Assembly: GCF_900086645.1 (NCBI RefSeq)
Contig: NZ_LT576451.1
Span: 3,844,001-3,908,000 of the forward strand
DNA length: 64,000 nucleotides
Direction: 5' to 3'
From: Curtobacterium sp. 9128
Lineage (GTDB): Bacteria; Actinomycetota; Actinomycetes; Actinomycetales; Microbacteriaceae
The notes below the pieces were generated by a model. The model did no database searches and had not been told where the DNA came from. It saw nothing but the letters and a program-made list of their open reading frames with translations. Positions 17,043 to 26,045 of the stretch are shown here, piece by piece; positions within the stretch are counted from its first letter, which is position 1, and each line of letters starts with the position of its first letter. Made by a program: the position numbers and the translations under genes.

Positions 17043-19520
17043 TCACTCCAGTTCGAGGGTCACCGTTCCCGCCGCATCTGCGACCGACGCGCCGACGTGC
17101 AGGGTGAAGGTGCCCAGCTCGTACGCCCACGCGCCGTCCCAGTGCGCGAACGCCCTCGCCGGCACCTCGATCGAGACCTCGGTCGACTCCCCCGCGCCGA
17201 GGCGCACGGGGGCGAACCCCACGAGCCAGCGGACGGGACGGTCGATCGCGGACGTCTCCCGCGAGGCGTAGACCTGCACGACGTGCTTGCCGGCACGCGA
17301 TCCGGTGTTCGCGACGGTCGCGGTCACGATCACCGCGTCCCCCTCGCGCACGGTCGGCGTCGCGGTGACGCCGTCGATCGTCCAGGTCGTGTACCCCAGA
17401 CCGTGGCCGAACGGGTACGCGGGCTGTACCCCGGCGCGAAGCCAGGCCCGGTACCCGATGTGCACGCCCTCGTCGTAGCGGACGACACCGTCGACCGGCG
17501 TGACGTCGAGCACGGGGACGTCCGACATGGCGACCGGCCACGTCGTGGGGAGGCGCCCGCCCGGCTCCGACGCGCCGGTGAGCACGTCGGCGACCGCGTT
17601 GCCGTACTCCTGCCCGCCGAACCAGGTGAGGAGGACCGCGGCGACGTCGTTCCGCCACGGCATCTCGACCGGGGAGCCGGCGTTGACGAGCACGATCGTG
17701 TTCGGGTTCACGGCGGCGACGGCGGCGACGAGTTCGTCCTGGTGCCCGGGGAGCGACAGGGACGAGCGGTCGTAGCCCTCGGACTCGACCTTGGAATTCG
17801 TCCCCACCACGACCACGGCGACGTCGGCGCCACGAGCGGCATCGACGGCGGAGGCGATGAGCACCGACGGGTCCTCGTCGGAGGGCTCGGTGCCGAACTG
17901 GTACGCGAGCACCCCGCCCAGCGTCTCGTCCTGGATGACGTCGTACTCGATGCGGATCGCGACCTGCTGGCCGGCCGTCACCGAGACGGGCACGGAGCGT
18001 GCCGGCGGGTTGAGGAACGCCGCGCCGAGCTGGTCGCCCTCGAACGGCACGTCCTCGTCCAGGACGAGCGACCCGTCGATCCACATGCGCGATCGACCAG
18101 CAGCGCCGATGCCGATCCGGACGGTGCCGGTCGTCGGTGCCGTGTAGGTCGTGGTGATGTCGAGGCGGTCGGCCTCGCGCGTGGGGGCGTCGCCGCCGAA
18201 CCAGAAGAGCGCCGTCGCGCGGCGGTCCTCCACGTACAGCTCGGATCCGTCGCGCACGAACGCCACGCGCGCGCCTGGCTGCCCGGTGGCCGGGTTCGTG
18301 ATCGTGGACAGCGGGAACTCCGCGATGCCCTCCTGCACGACGGCGCCGATCGCGTAGTCGACGGTCGCGGACGGGAACGCCGCGCGGATGCCGTCGAGCG
18401 GCGAGACGACCTGCGACGGCACGACCGTGGCCGAGCCGCCACCCTGCGTGCGGGCCTGGTCGGCGTTGTGGCCGATGACGGCGATCCGGGCGAGCGCGGG
18501 CGCATCGAGCGGCAGGATCCCGGAGTTCCGGACGAGGACGGTCCCCTCGGCCTCGGCCTCGCGGACGAACGCGATGCCGTCCTCGACGTTCACTGGCTCC
18601 GCCGCGACGGCATCGAACCCGGACAGCGCTCCGACCCGGGCGGCCAGGGTCAGGATGCGACGGACCTTGCGGTCGATCGCCGCGATCGGGACCTCGCCGG
18701 ACTCGACGGCGGCCAGCAGCGGCCCATCGCTCCACCACTGGTTCGGTCCGGGCATCGCGACGTCCTGCGACGCCTTCGCCGAGTCGACCGAGCGGACGCC
18801 GGTCCAGTCGGACACGACGATGCCGTCGAAGCCCCACTCGGAGTTCAGCGGCGTCTCGAGCAGCTCGTTCTCGGACGCGGTGACGCCGTTGATCGAGTTG
18901 TAGGAGGACATGATCGCCCAGGCGTGCGCCTCGGTGACGGCCTTCTCGAACGCGAGCAGGTAGAGCTCGCGGAGCGCACGGTCGGACACCTCGGTCGACG
19001 CGGTGAAGCGGTCGGTCTCGTAGTCGTTCGCGATGTAGTGCTTCGGGGTCGCGGCGACGCCGTTCTCCTGCACCCCGTCGACGTACGATGCGGCGAGGTC
19101 GCCGGTGAGCACCGGGTCCTCGCTGAACGCCTCGAAGTGTCGACCGCCGAGGGGCGAGCGGTGCAGGTTGATGGTCGGGCCGAGGACGACGTCGACGCCC
19201 TTGCGGCGGGCCTCGACTGCCGCGGCGGCGCCGTAGCGCTTCGCGATCGCACGGTCCCACGAGGCGCTCAGGGCGGTGGCGGACGGCAGGTTCAGCGACG
19301 GGTCGCGCTCGTCCCACACCTCGCCGCGGACCCCGGACGGACCGTCCGACATCAGGATGCGCCGCAGCCCGATCTTCTCGATCGGCCAGGTCGTCCAGAA
19401 GTCTCGTCCGGTGAGCAGCTGCACTTTCTCCTCGGTGGTCAGCTGGTCGACGAGCGCGCCGATGCGCTCGTCCAGCGGGGCCGCACCGGAGGCTGTGCTC
19501 ACGTCGTTCACGGTGGTCAC
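17043..19520 (-). CDS. Glycoside hydrolase family 3 beta-glucosidase with PA14 domain
   Basis: An 825-residue GH3 enzyme likely to release glucose (or another sugar) from the non-reducing end of beta-glucosides. The N-terminal barrel has KHYIANDYE (residues about 160-168) and the nucleophile Asp238 in VVSDWTGV. The alpha/beta sandwich domain is interrupted by a PA14-type carbohydrate-binding insert (residues about 385-525). A fibronectin-III-like domain (VTATVANTGSRAGKHVVQVY) closes the protein. There is no signal peptide, so it acts in the cytoplasm. It is co-transcribed 38 bp downstream of an MFS transporter gene, under the divergent TetR regulator. The pair probably imports and hydrolyses a glycoside. 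Confidence 0.92.
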   Translation of the reverse strand: MTTVNDVSTASGAAPLDERIGALVDQLTTEEKVQLLTGRDFWTTWPIEKIGLRRILMSDGPSGVRGEVWDERDPSLNLPSATALSASWDRAIAKRYGAAAAVEARRKGVDVVLGPTINLHRSPLGGRHFEAFSEDPVLTGDLAASYVDGVQENGVAATPKHYIANDYETDRFTASTEVSDRALRELYLLAFEKAVTEAHAWAIMSSYNSINGVTASENELLETPLNSEWGFDGIVVSDWTGVRSVDSAKASQDVAMPGPNQWWSDGPLLAAVESGEVPIAAIDRKVRRILTLAARVGALSGFDAVAAEPVNVEDGIAFVREAEAEGTVLVRNSGILPLDAPALARIAVIGHNADQARTQGGGSATVVPSQVVSPLDGIRAAFPSATVDYAIGAVVQEGIAEFPLSTITNPATGQPGARVAFVRDGSELYVEDRRATALFWFGGDAPTREADRLDITTTYTAPTTGTVRIGIGAAGRSRMWIDGSLVLDEDVPFEGDQLGAAFLNPPARSVPVSVTAGQQVAIRIEYDVIQDETLGGVLAYQFGTEPSDEDPSVLIASAVDAARGADVAVVVVGTNSKVESEGYDRSSLSLPGHQDELVAAVAAVNPNTIVLVNAGSPVEMPWRNDVAAVLLTWFGGQEYGNAVADVLTGASEPGGRLPTTWPVAMSDVPVLDVTPVDGVVRYDEGVHIGYRAWLRAGVQPAYPFGHGLGYTTWTIDGVTATPTVREGDAVIVTATVANTGSRAGKHVVQVYASRETSAIDRPVRWLVGFAPVRLGAGESTEVSIEVPARAFAHWDGAWAYELGTFTLHVGASVADAAGTVTLELE

Positions 19521-19558
19521 GATGGTCGTTCCTTTCGTTCAGAGCCAGGAGGAGTCGG

Positions 19559-20827
19559 TCAGCGGACGCCGCGGATGCGCGAGACCGAGGCGATCCCGAG
19601 TAGTCCGACGACCGCGCCGGTGATGAAGAAGCCGCTGTACCCGCCGGTCAGGGCGATCACGCCCGGGGCCGCCGCCGGCACGATCGACTGGGGCAGGGCC
19701 TGCGCGATGTTCACGACGCCGAGGTCCTTCGCATTGTCCTCGTCGGACGGCAGCACGTCCGTGATCAGCGCGAGGTCGACGGCGTAGAAGACGCCCATTC
19801 CGGCACCCATCACGAACTCGCCGACCAGCACCGTGCCGAGCGACGGCGCGGTCGCGATGAGCACGAGTCCGACGACGCCGACGATCCCGGCGACCGCCAC
19901 GAAGAGCTTGCGGCGCCCGAGCCTGTCGGACAACCACCCGGCGATGAGCGAGGTGAGGACGATGCCGACGACGTTCCAGAGCGTGCCCTGGAAGACGGCG
20001 TTCGCGACGTGGGCGGGCTCGACCCCGATGTCGTCGCGGAGGAAGTAGGTGAGGTAGCTCACGGCGGTGTACTGCGCGGCGACCATCATGAACCGGGTGA
20101 GCCAGGCCCAGCCGAGGTCGGGGTGCTTCACGGGGTTGAACACGAACGACCCGAAGAGCTGCCCGATGCCGAGGCGCGTCGACGGCCGCTCGGTGAGCAC
20201 GCGGTCGCGGAAGAGCAGCGCGTAGAGGACGACCACGGCCGACCCGATGGCCCCGGGGACGATCATCTGCGTCGCCGACGTCGAGAAGAGCTGCACGAGG
20301 AACGTGCCACCGACCAGCGCGAGGTTCTGCGAGAGGCCGAGCAGCGCCGCGACCCGTCCGCGCTGGGACCGCGTGACGTGGTCCGGCATGACGGCGGTCA
20401 GCGCCGCGATCGTGGCGTTGTACGCGATCTGCGTGACGCCCCAGGCGAGCACCAGGACCACGGTGGAGGACGTCGTCGCGACGACCACGAGGCCTGCGAA
20501 CCCGACCACGGTGCCACCGATGATCCACGGACGACGCATGCCGAGCCTCCCGGCCGTGCGGTCGCTGAAGCGACCGGCCAGGGGGTTGGCGACCATCGCC
20601 GCGAACGCGCCGACGCCGAGCGCCAGGCCGAGCACGCCCGCCTGGTCGTCCGGCGCGATCTCCGCGACCTTCAGCGCCATCGCCACCAGCACGGGCGGGA
20701 GGAGGGCGATGTACAGGCCGAGCATCGCGATCGGCATGCCGAGCGTGTACATGAGCGAGCTGCCTCGACCGCGCGTGGGTGCGACTGCGGTCGGGGTGTC
20801 GGAAACGGTCAGGGCATCGTTCGCCAC
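19559..20827 (-). CDS. MFS-type sugar transporter
   Basis: About 422 residues with roughly twelve transmembrane helices. The loop after helix 2 reads NPLAGRFSDRTAGRLGMRRPW, which recalls SLC45/GPH-like sugar:cation symporters. The start is placed at the GTG at 20827 because GGAGG lies five bases ahead. An upstream ATG at 20839 lies within the same region and would add four residues. It is the first gene of a two-gene unit with the GH3 beta-glucosidase, which suggests uptake of the glycoside that GH3 splits. The TetR-family gene is divergent, with an operator-like palindrome between them. Confidence 0.85.
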   Translation of the reverse strand: MANDALTVSDTPTAVAPTRGRGSSLMYTLGMPIAMLGLYIALLPPVLVAMALKVAEIAPDDQAGVLGLALGVGAFAAMVANPLAGRFSDRTAGRLGMRRPWIIGGTVVGFAGLVVVATTSSTVVLVLAWGVTQIAYNATIAALTAVMPDHVTRSQRGRVAALLGLSQNLALVGGTFLVQLFSTSATQMIVPGAIGSAVVVLYALLFRDRVLTERPSTRLGIGQLFGSFVFNPVKHPDLGWAWLTRFMMVAAQYTAVSYLTYFLRDDIGVEPAHVANAVFQGTLWNVVGIVLTSLIAGWLSDRLGRRKLFVAVAGIVGVVGLVLIATAPSLGTVLVGEFVMGAGMGVFYAVDLALITDVLPSDEDNAKDLGVVNIAQALPQSIVPAAAPGVIALTGGYSGFFITGAVVGLLGIASVSRIRGVR

Positions 20828-20903
20828 TGCAACCTCCATCGGGTGCGCCGCCGGCGTCGGCGACTCGCACGCCTTCGTCGGCGGCTCGTGCCACCGTACC
20901 ACC

Positions 20904-20926
20904 AAAACCTATTGACGCTAGGTTTT
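20904..20926. promoter_or_regulatory. TetR operator candidate between regulator and MFS-GH3 operon
   Basis: Perfect 8-bp arms AAAACCTA and TAGGTTTT are spaced by TTGACGC. The embedded TTGACG could be the -35 box of the TetR gene. This AT-rich island is in the middle of the 131-bp divergent gap, and is the obvious binding site for the neighbouring regulator. Confidence 0.7.
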
Positions 20927-20958
20927 CCGAGATCGTCCGGGAGCGGTACAGTCTCGCC

Positions 20959-21549
20959 ATGACACGACGGGGTTCGTACGCGAAGGGCATCGCGAAGCGC
21001 GAGGAGATCCTCACCGTCGCCCTGGACCTCGTCGCTCAGCAGGGGTTCCGGCGCACGAGCATCAAGGACATCGCCGACGCGGTCGGGCTGACGCAGGCCG
21101 GGCTGCTGCACTACTTCGACTCGAAGGACGAGCTCTGGGTCGAGATCCTCCGGCGCCGCGACGACATCGACAACGCGGCGGACTGGCACGCGAACGACCC
21201 CGGTGAGCTCCTCGCCGCGATCGTCCGGCACAACGCGGAGGTCCCTGGGCTCGTCCAGATGTTCGTGAACCTCTCCGCCGCGGCTGCGACCGACCCGGAC
21301 CACCCGGCGCACGAGTACTTCCGGCAGCGCTACGAGAACTCCCGACGCACGATGGCCGCGGACTTCCGGGCGATGCAGCAGGACGGCCGGCTCCGCGCCG
21401 ACGTCGACGCCGAGGAGCTGACGAGCGTGCTGCTCGCGGTGTCCGACGGTATGCAGATCCAGTGGCTGTTCGACCCCGCGCGCGACATGGCCGCACACGT
21501 CGAGCTCGTCGTGCGCCTGGCGGTGGCCCAGGCGGTCCCCTCCGTCTGA
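20959..21549 (+). CDS. TetR/AcrR-family transcriptional regulator
   Basis: A 196-residue one-domain repressor. The N-terminal helix-turn-helix spans residues about 12-60, with AKREEILTVALDLVAQQGF and then TSIKDIADAVGLTQAGLLHYF, the typical TetR recognition region. The C-terminal ligand-binding helices carry no specific signature. It is divergent from the MFS-GH3 unit and probably represses it (and itself) until a sugar or glycoside binds. The ATG at 20959 is the natural start. Confidence 0.88.
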   Translation: MTRRGSYAKGIAKREEILTVALDLVAQQGFRRTSIKDIADAVGLTQAGLLHYFDSKDELWVEILRRRDDIDNAADWHANDPGELLAAIVRHNAEVPGLVQMFVNLSAAAATDPDHPAHEYFRQRYENSRRTMAADFRAMQQDGRLRADVDAEELTSVLLAVSDGMQIQWLFDPARDMAAHVELVVRLAVAQAVPSV

Positions 21550-21649
21550 CACGCGCTGCGCGGACAGGTACCGCTGGTGCCTGGTTGCGGCGGTCCCGGC
21601 AGTGCAGGATGGACACCGACAGCACGACTCGACGATGAGCGGAGGCGCG

Positions 21650-22513
21650 ATGACGCGCGTAGTGGTGACCGGCGGCAGCGGCAAGCTCGGACGAGCGGTG
21701 GTGCGTGACCTCGACGAACACGGGTACGACGTGGTCCTCCTCGACCGCGTCCCGTCTCCTGACAAGCCCGAGCGCGTGCAGTTCGTGCGGATCGACCTCA
21801 CCGACTACGGGCAGGTGGTGAACGCCCTGCTCGGCATCGACGACCGGTACGACCACGTCGACGCCGTCGTGCACCTCGCGGCGGTGCCGGCTCCCGGGCA
21901 GGTCCCCGACGTCGCGCTCATCACGAACAACGTGACCGCGTCCATCAACGTCTTCCACGCCGCCCGTGCCGCGAAGATCACGAACGTGGTGTGGGCGTCG
22001 AGCGAGACCCTGCTCGGCATCCCGATGGGCGAGCACCACCCGCCCTACCTGCCCGTGGACGAGGAGTTCCCGGTGCGCCCGCAGTCCTCGTACTCGCTCG
22101 GCAAGGCCGTGGAAGAGGAGATGGCGCGGCACTTCACCCGCTGGGACCCGACGTTGAAGATGATCGGCCTGCGGTTCTCGAACGTCATGGACGAGACCGA
22201 CTACCCGTCGTACCCGTGGGACGCCACCCCCGAGGCGAAGACGTTCAACCTGTGGTCCTACATCGACTCCCGCGACGGCGCCCAGGCCGTGCGCAAGGCG
22301 CTCGAAGCGGACCTGACCGGCTTCGAGGCGTTCGTCATCGCGAGCCCCGACACCGTGATGGACACCCCGACCATCGAGCTCGTCGAACGGTACGTGCCGG
22401 ACATCGAGCGTCGTGCGGACATCGACGGGGTCAGCTCGCTGCTGTCGTCGGAGAAGGCCCGCGAGCTCCTCGGCTACGACCCACAGCACAGCTGGCGCGA
22501 CCACCGGTCCTGA
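21650..22513 (+). CDS. NAD-dependent epimerase/dehydratase (extended SDR)
   Basis: A 287-residue nucleotide-sugar epimerase-like SDR. The Rossmann motif VVVTGGSGKLGRAVV begins at residue 3. VVHLAAVPAP is the central strand, and the active Tyr-x3-Lys is in SSYSLGKAVEEE. The ATG at 21650 follows GGAGGCGCG. It is transcribed in the same direction as, and 100 bp after, the TetR gene, so it may belong to the same sugar-related locus. The substrate is not identifiable. Confidence 0.82.
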   Translation: MTRVVVTGGSGKLGRAVVRDLDEHGYDVVLLDRVPSPDKPERVQFVRIDLTDYGQVVNALLGIDDRYDHVDAVVHLAAVPAPGQVPDVALITNNVTASINVFHAARAAKITNVVWASSETLLGIPMGEHHPPYLPVDEEFPVRPQSSYSLGKAVEEEMARHFTRWDPTLKMIGLRFSNVMDETDYPSYPWDATPEAKTFNLWSYIDSRDGAQAVRKALEADLTGFEAFVIASPDTVMDTPTIELVERYVPDIERRADIDGVSSLLSSEKARELLGYDPQHSWRDHRS

Positions 22514-22552
22514 GCAGCACCGGCACGGTGGGCTGCATCACACCGGGCTGCG

Positions 22553-24103
22553 TCAGGCCGGGGTGAGCAGCCCGTCGAGCACCAGGTCACGGGCGGTCGG
22601 CAGCAGGTCGGCGGCGAGCACCTGCTCGTCGACGCCCGTGATCTGCGCGAGCGCACCGATGATCGCCGCGACCGAGAGTTCCCCGTCGCACGCGCCCACG
22701 AACGCGGCGAGCGCGGTGTCCGCGTCGACCCGCCGGCCGAACCCGCCGCCCTGCACGAGCGTCATGACCGTGGGGTCGTCGTTGCCCGGCCAGTAGTACC
22801 GCTCCTCGGTGACGTCGCCGGCGACCGTCAGGTGCGCGGCCGCGAGTGCGACGTCGTCGTGCGCTGCCAGCCAAGCGGCCGCGTCGAGGACGCGGGCCAC
22901 CGTCGCGCCGAGCCCCGCTGGGTTGGAGCCGAGCGTCTCGGGGACGCGCTCGAAGCGCCGGAGCTCCACGGAGCCTCCCGTCTGTGCCCTGCGGACCACG
23001 ACGTAGCCGAAGCCGACGCCGGTGACCCTGCGCTCCCGGAAGTCGTCGAGCCACGCGCCGACCAGCTGGTCGAACGCGGCCGTGCCCGGCTTCGTCCCGC
23101 CGTCGCGGATCCAGGTCTCGGCGTAGGCGTTCGGGTCCTGCCGCTCGCGCTCGATCACCCATGCGTCGAGGTCGGTCCCCTCGAACCAGGCGCGGACGCG
23201 GTCGAGCCCGTCGACGCCCCAGTGGTACTCCCAGTTGCCGAGGAGCTGCGCGGTCCCGCCGGGTTCGAGGTGCTCGGCCAGGCCACGGAGGACCGTCTCG
23301 ACGAGGGCGTCGCCGACCATCCCGCCGTCGCGGTACTCGTAGGACGGGACGCCTTCGGTGCGTGGGGTGATGACGAACGGCGGGTTCGACACGATGCGAT
23401 CGAAGCGCTCTCCGACGACGGGCTCGAACAGCGACCCGAAGCGGAAGTCGATGCCGTCGATGCCGTTCAGCTGCGCGTTGAACCGTGCGATGTCCAGGGC
23501 GCGGCGGGAGATGTCGGTGGCGACGACCTCGTCGGCGAAGCGCCTGGCGTGCATGGCCTGGATGCCGCAGCCGGTCCCGAGGTCGAGCACGCGGTGGACG
23601 GGCACGGGCACCTGCAGGCCGCTCAGCGTGGTGGTGGCGCCACCGATGCCGAGCACGTGTTCCTCGTCGAGCGCGCTGCCGAGGGCGAGTTCCCCGAGGT
23701 CGGAGACGATCCACCAGCTGCCGGCGCCGGCGTCGTCGACGAACGCGTACGGGCGGAGGTCCACCGTCGGGTGCGCGCGGTCGTCGTCGACACGGAGCAA
23801 GCCGGCGGACACGACCGCGTCGAGCCCGGCCGTCGGGAACGCCTGCTCGGCGTCGGTGCGCGGCACGGGGAGCCCGAGGACGAAGAGCATTGCGAGCGTC
23901 GTCAGCGGCGTCGTCGGACGGGCGTCGAGCGCACGGACGGCGGCAACGCGGTTCCCACGGTGCAGCGCGGCCGCGGCGTCGACCCCCCAGAGCGCGTCGA
24001 CGCCCTCGACGGAGAACCCGGCGGCGTCGAGGTCCGCGGCGAGCGCCGTGGTGACGGCCGGGTCGGCGACGATGGTGGGCAGCGTGTGGGTGCCAGCGGT
24101 CAC
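22553..24103 (-). CDS. Class I SAM-dependent methyltransferase (NPPF type)
   Basis: A 516-residue protein. Residues about 165-300 form a Rossmann methyltransferase domain with VLDLGTGCGIQAMHARRF (SAM loop) and VSNPPFVITPR, the NPPF motif shared by glutamine-N5 and rRNA guanine-N2 methyltransferases such as RsmC/PrmC. N-terminal (residues 1-150) and C-terminal (about 400-516) regions appear specific to actinobacteria. The GTG start at 24103 overlaps the stop of the upstream ArsR-like gene in a GTGA, so the two are translationally coupled. It could modify rRNA or a protein; the target is unknown. Confidence 0.82.
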   Translation of the reverse strand: MTAGTHTLPTIVADPAVTTALAADLDAAGFSVEGVDALWGVDAAAALHRGNRVAAVRALDARPTTPLTTLAMLFVLGLPVPRTDAEQAFPTAGLDAVVSAGLLRVDDDRAHPTVDLRPYAFVDDAGAGSWWIVSDLGELALGSALDEEHVLGIGGATTTLSGLQVPVPVHRVLDLGTGCGIQAMHARRFADEVVATDISRRALDIARFNAQLNGIDGIDFRFGSLFEPVVGERFDRIVSNPPFVITPRTEGVPSYEYRDGGMVGDALVETVLRGLAEHLEPGGTAQLLGNWEYHWGVDGLDRVRAWFEGTDLDAWVIERERQDPNAYAETWIRDGGTKPGTAAFDQLVGAWLDDFRERRVTGVGFGYVVVRRAQTGGSVELRRFERVPETLGSNPAGLGATVARVLDAAAWLAAHDDVALAAAHLTVAGDVTEERYYWPGNDDPTVMTLVQGGGFGRRVDADTALAAFVGACDGELSVAAIIGALAQITGVDEQVLAADLLPTARDLVLDGLLTPA

Positions 24104-24465
24104 GCGGGGACCTCGTCGCGCATCAGGCTGGCGGGCACCGTCCAGTCGAGCACGAGGTCGAGGAGGCCGGGGAACCGCTGCTGGACGTCCTCGACGCGAG
24201 CACGGCTGCTGCGGGTGAGTCCTTCCTGGTGCTGCTCGAGCAGGCCGGCCTCGCGCAGGACACGGAAGTGGTGCGTCAGCGTCGACTTCGGCCGGTCGAT
24301 GCCGACCCAGCCGCAGCTGCGGATCCCGCCGGCAGCGTCGACGAGGTACCGGTGCAGGATCGCCAGGCGGATCGGGTCCGACAGGGCGTCCATCACGACG
24401 GGGAGGTCCATCTCGGCCACCGTCGGCTGCGGGAGCCGTTCGGGGGCAACGGTGCGCTCGGGCAT
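24100..24465 (-). CDS. ArsR-like winged-helix transcriptional regulator
   Basis: A 121-residue regulator. The winged helix spans residues about 20-95: VVMDALSDPIRLAILHRYL, then the recognition helix PKSTLTHHFRVLREAGLL and the wing GLTRSSRA. No metal-binding ELCVCDL-type motif is visible, so it is likely not a metal sensor. It is divergent from an MFS exporter, and the two tandem palindromes in the shared promoter are its probable operators. It is co-translated with the downstream methyltransferase gene. Confidence 0.85.
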   Translation of the reverse strand: MPERTVAPERLPQPTVAEMDLPVVMDALSDPIRLAILHRYLVDAAGGIRSCGWVGIDRPKSTLTHHFRVLREAGLLEQHQEGLTRSSRARVEDVQQRFPGLLDLVLDWTVPASLMRDEVPA

Positions 24466-24495
24466 GGACGGGACGCTACCACCGTTCACCTCCCA

Positions 24496-24542
24496 GTACG
24501 ACTTGCGTCGTACAGCGGAGTGCGGTACGACTTTCCTCGTAC
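24496..24542. promoter_or_regulatory. Two GTACGA-N6-TCGTAC operators in the divergent promoter
   Basis: Site 1 at 24496-24513 and site 2 at 24525-24542 have the same form, GTACGA-N6-TCGTAC, with starts 29 bp apart. A plausible plus-strand promoter (TTGCGT, 17 bp, TACGAC) overlaps both. Binding of the ArsR-like dimer here would control the MFS gene and probably the regulator-methyltransferase unit. Confidence 0.75.
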
Positions 24543-24565
24543 TGTTCGTCATCGAAGGGGCACCC

Positions 24566-25825
24566 ATGCAGTCAGCTCGCTCGGTCGCCGGGTTCTGGAT
24601 CCTCGCGGCCATGCTGCTCGTCTCGGTCGCGTCGTCCGCCGTGCCGTCGCCGATCTACCCCGTGTACGCGGCGGAGTGGCACCTGACGCCGCTCATGCTC
24701 ACCGGGGTGTTCGCGATCTACGTCGCGGGGCTCCTCACCAGCCTGCTCGTCGCCGGCCGCCTGTCCGACCACGTGGGGCGGAAGCCGGTGCTCGTCGTCG
24801 GTGGGCTCGGCGTTGCGCTCTCGCTCGGGCTCTTCTCGGTCGCGGACGGCCTCGGCGCGCTGATCGTCGACCGCATCGTGCAGGGCGTGTCCGTCGGACT
24901 GCTCATCGGTGCCCTCGGTGCTGCGCTGATCGACAACTCGCTCGAGGCGCACCCGTCCCTCGCCGGCGTCCTGAACGGTGTGATCCCACCGATCGCCCTC
25001 GCCACCGGAGCTCTGTCGAGCGGTGCACTCGTCGAGTGGGGTCCGGCGCCGGAACAGCTCGTGTACGTGCTCTTCGGGGTGCTGCTCGTCCTCATGGTGA
25101 TCGCGCTCGTGGTCGTCCCGGAGCGGGTCACCCGCCGTCCGGGAGCCCTCCGCTCCCTCCGTCCGACGATCTCCGTGCCCCGGTCCTCGCGTCGACTGTT
25201 CCGCGGCGTCGCCGGCTCGCTCATCGCCAGCTGGGCGCTCGGCGGGATGTTCCTGTCGCTCGTGCCGTCGGCGCTCGGGGCGGTGTTCGGGATCACGAAC
25301 CACTTCGCGGCCGGAGCACTCATCGCCGTCGTCACCGGCGTCGGAGCGCTCACCGGGTTGGCGATCCAGCGGCTCGACGCCCGCATCGGCGTGCTCATCG
25401 GGCTCGTCGCACTGATCCTCGGGCCGGTCGTCACCGTCGCGTTCGTCTTCGCACACTCCCTGCCGGGGCTCGTCGTCGGCAGCGCGATCGCCGGGGTCGG
25501 CTTCGGCGCCGGCTTCCAGGCGCCGCTCCGGATGCTGCTCGCCACCGCCGCGCCCACGCACCGCGCGGGACTCCTCTCGACGATCTACGTCGTGAGCTAC
25601 CTGGCCTTCGGTGTCCCCGCCGTCATCGGCGGCCTGCTCGAGCCGACCGTCGGACTCGTGCCCGTCATCGCCGGGTACGGCGCGTTCATCGTGCTCGCCG
25701 CGGCGATCGCCCTCGTGCTGCAGCTCGTGTCGCGCGACGCCGTCGAGGTCGAGGAGCAGGCGTCCGAGCGCATCGCGACGGGCTCGGTCCGCGTGCAGGC
25801 GTGCCCGGCCCCCGCCGCGGACTGA
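24566..25825 (+). CDS. MFS transporter, drug-exporter type
   Basis: A 419-residue transporter with about twelve helices. The loop 2-3 signature AGRLSDHVGRKPVLVVGGLG (residues about 63-82) is the classic MFS motif A, and PSPIYPVYAAEWHL near the N-terminus is common in DHA-type drug:H+ antiporters. A polar tail of about 30 residues ends the protein. The ATG at 24566 follows GAAGGGGCACCC. It is divergent from the ArsR-like gene, which likely represses it until an effector (possibly the exported compound) appears. Confidence 0.87.
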   Translation: MQSARSVAGFWILAAMLLVSVASSAVPSPIYPVYAAEWHLTPLMLTGVFAIYVAGLLTSLLVAGRLSDHVGRKPVLVVGGLGVALSLGLFSVADGLGALIVDRIVQGVSVGLLIGALGAALIDNSLEAHPSLAGVLNGVIPPIALATGALSSGALVEWGPAPEQLVYVLFGVLLVLMVIALVVVPERVTRRPGALRSLRPTISVPRSSRRLFRGVAGSLIASWALGGMFLSLVPSALGAVFGITNHFAAGALIAVVTGVGALTGLAIQRLDARIGVLIGLVALILGPVVTVAFVFAHSLPGLVVGSAIAGVGFGAGFQAPLRMLLATAAPTHRAGLLSTIYVVSYLAFGVPAVIGGLLEPTVGLVPVIAGYGAFIVLAAAIALVLQLVSRDAVEVEEQASERIATGSVRVQACPAPAAD

Positions 25826-25901
25826 GCCGCGCTGCCGCTGCCGCTGCCGCTTCCGCTGCGCACGGCGGCGGTGGTGGTGGCGGCGGTGGCGGCGGCGGGT
25901 C

Positions 25902-25999
25902 GATTCGCGCGTAGGAGGTCGAATCGCGCGTAGGTGGCCCGGATTTCCGACCTCCTACGCGCGATTCCGCTTCCCATCGCACACGTTGTGGGTCAGAAG
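25902..25999. repeat. Dispersed repeat family 2, copy 2
   Basis: A perfect 16-bp palindrome (CGCGCGTAGGAGGTCG at 25906 and its complement at 25948) is followed by ATTCCGCTTCCCATCGC and ACACGTTGTGGGTC. It matches the block at 7936-8027, including 20 or more identical bases over the right arm. A GGC/GGT-rich simple tract (about 25863-25899) immediately precedes it. Confidence 0.75.
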
Positions 26000-26045
26000 C
26001 GCCGGGTCACAAGCGCAGAAGCGCCGGGTCAGAAGCGCTAGGAAC

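Noticed and set aside
16996-19787. Long alternative frames on both strands over the GH3 gene
   Set aside because: They are high-GC third-position shadows. Only the 17043-19520 frame has GH3 motifs.
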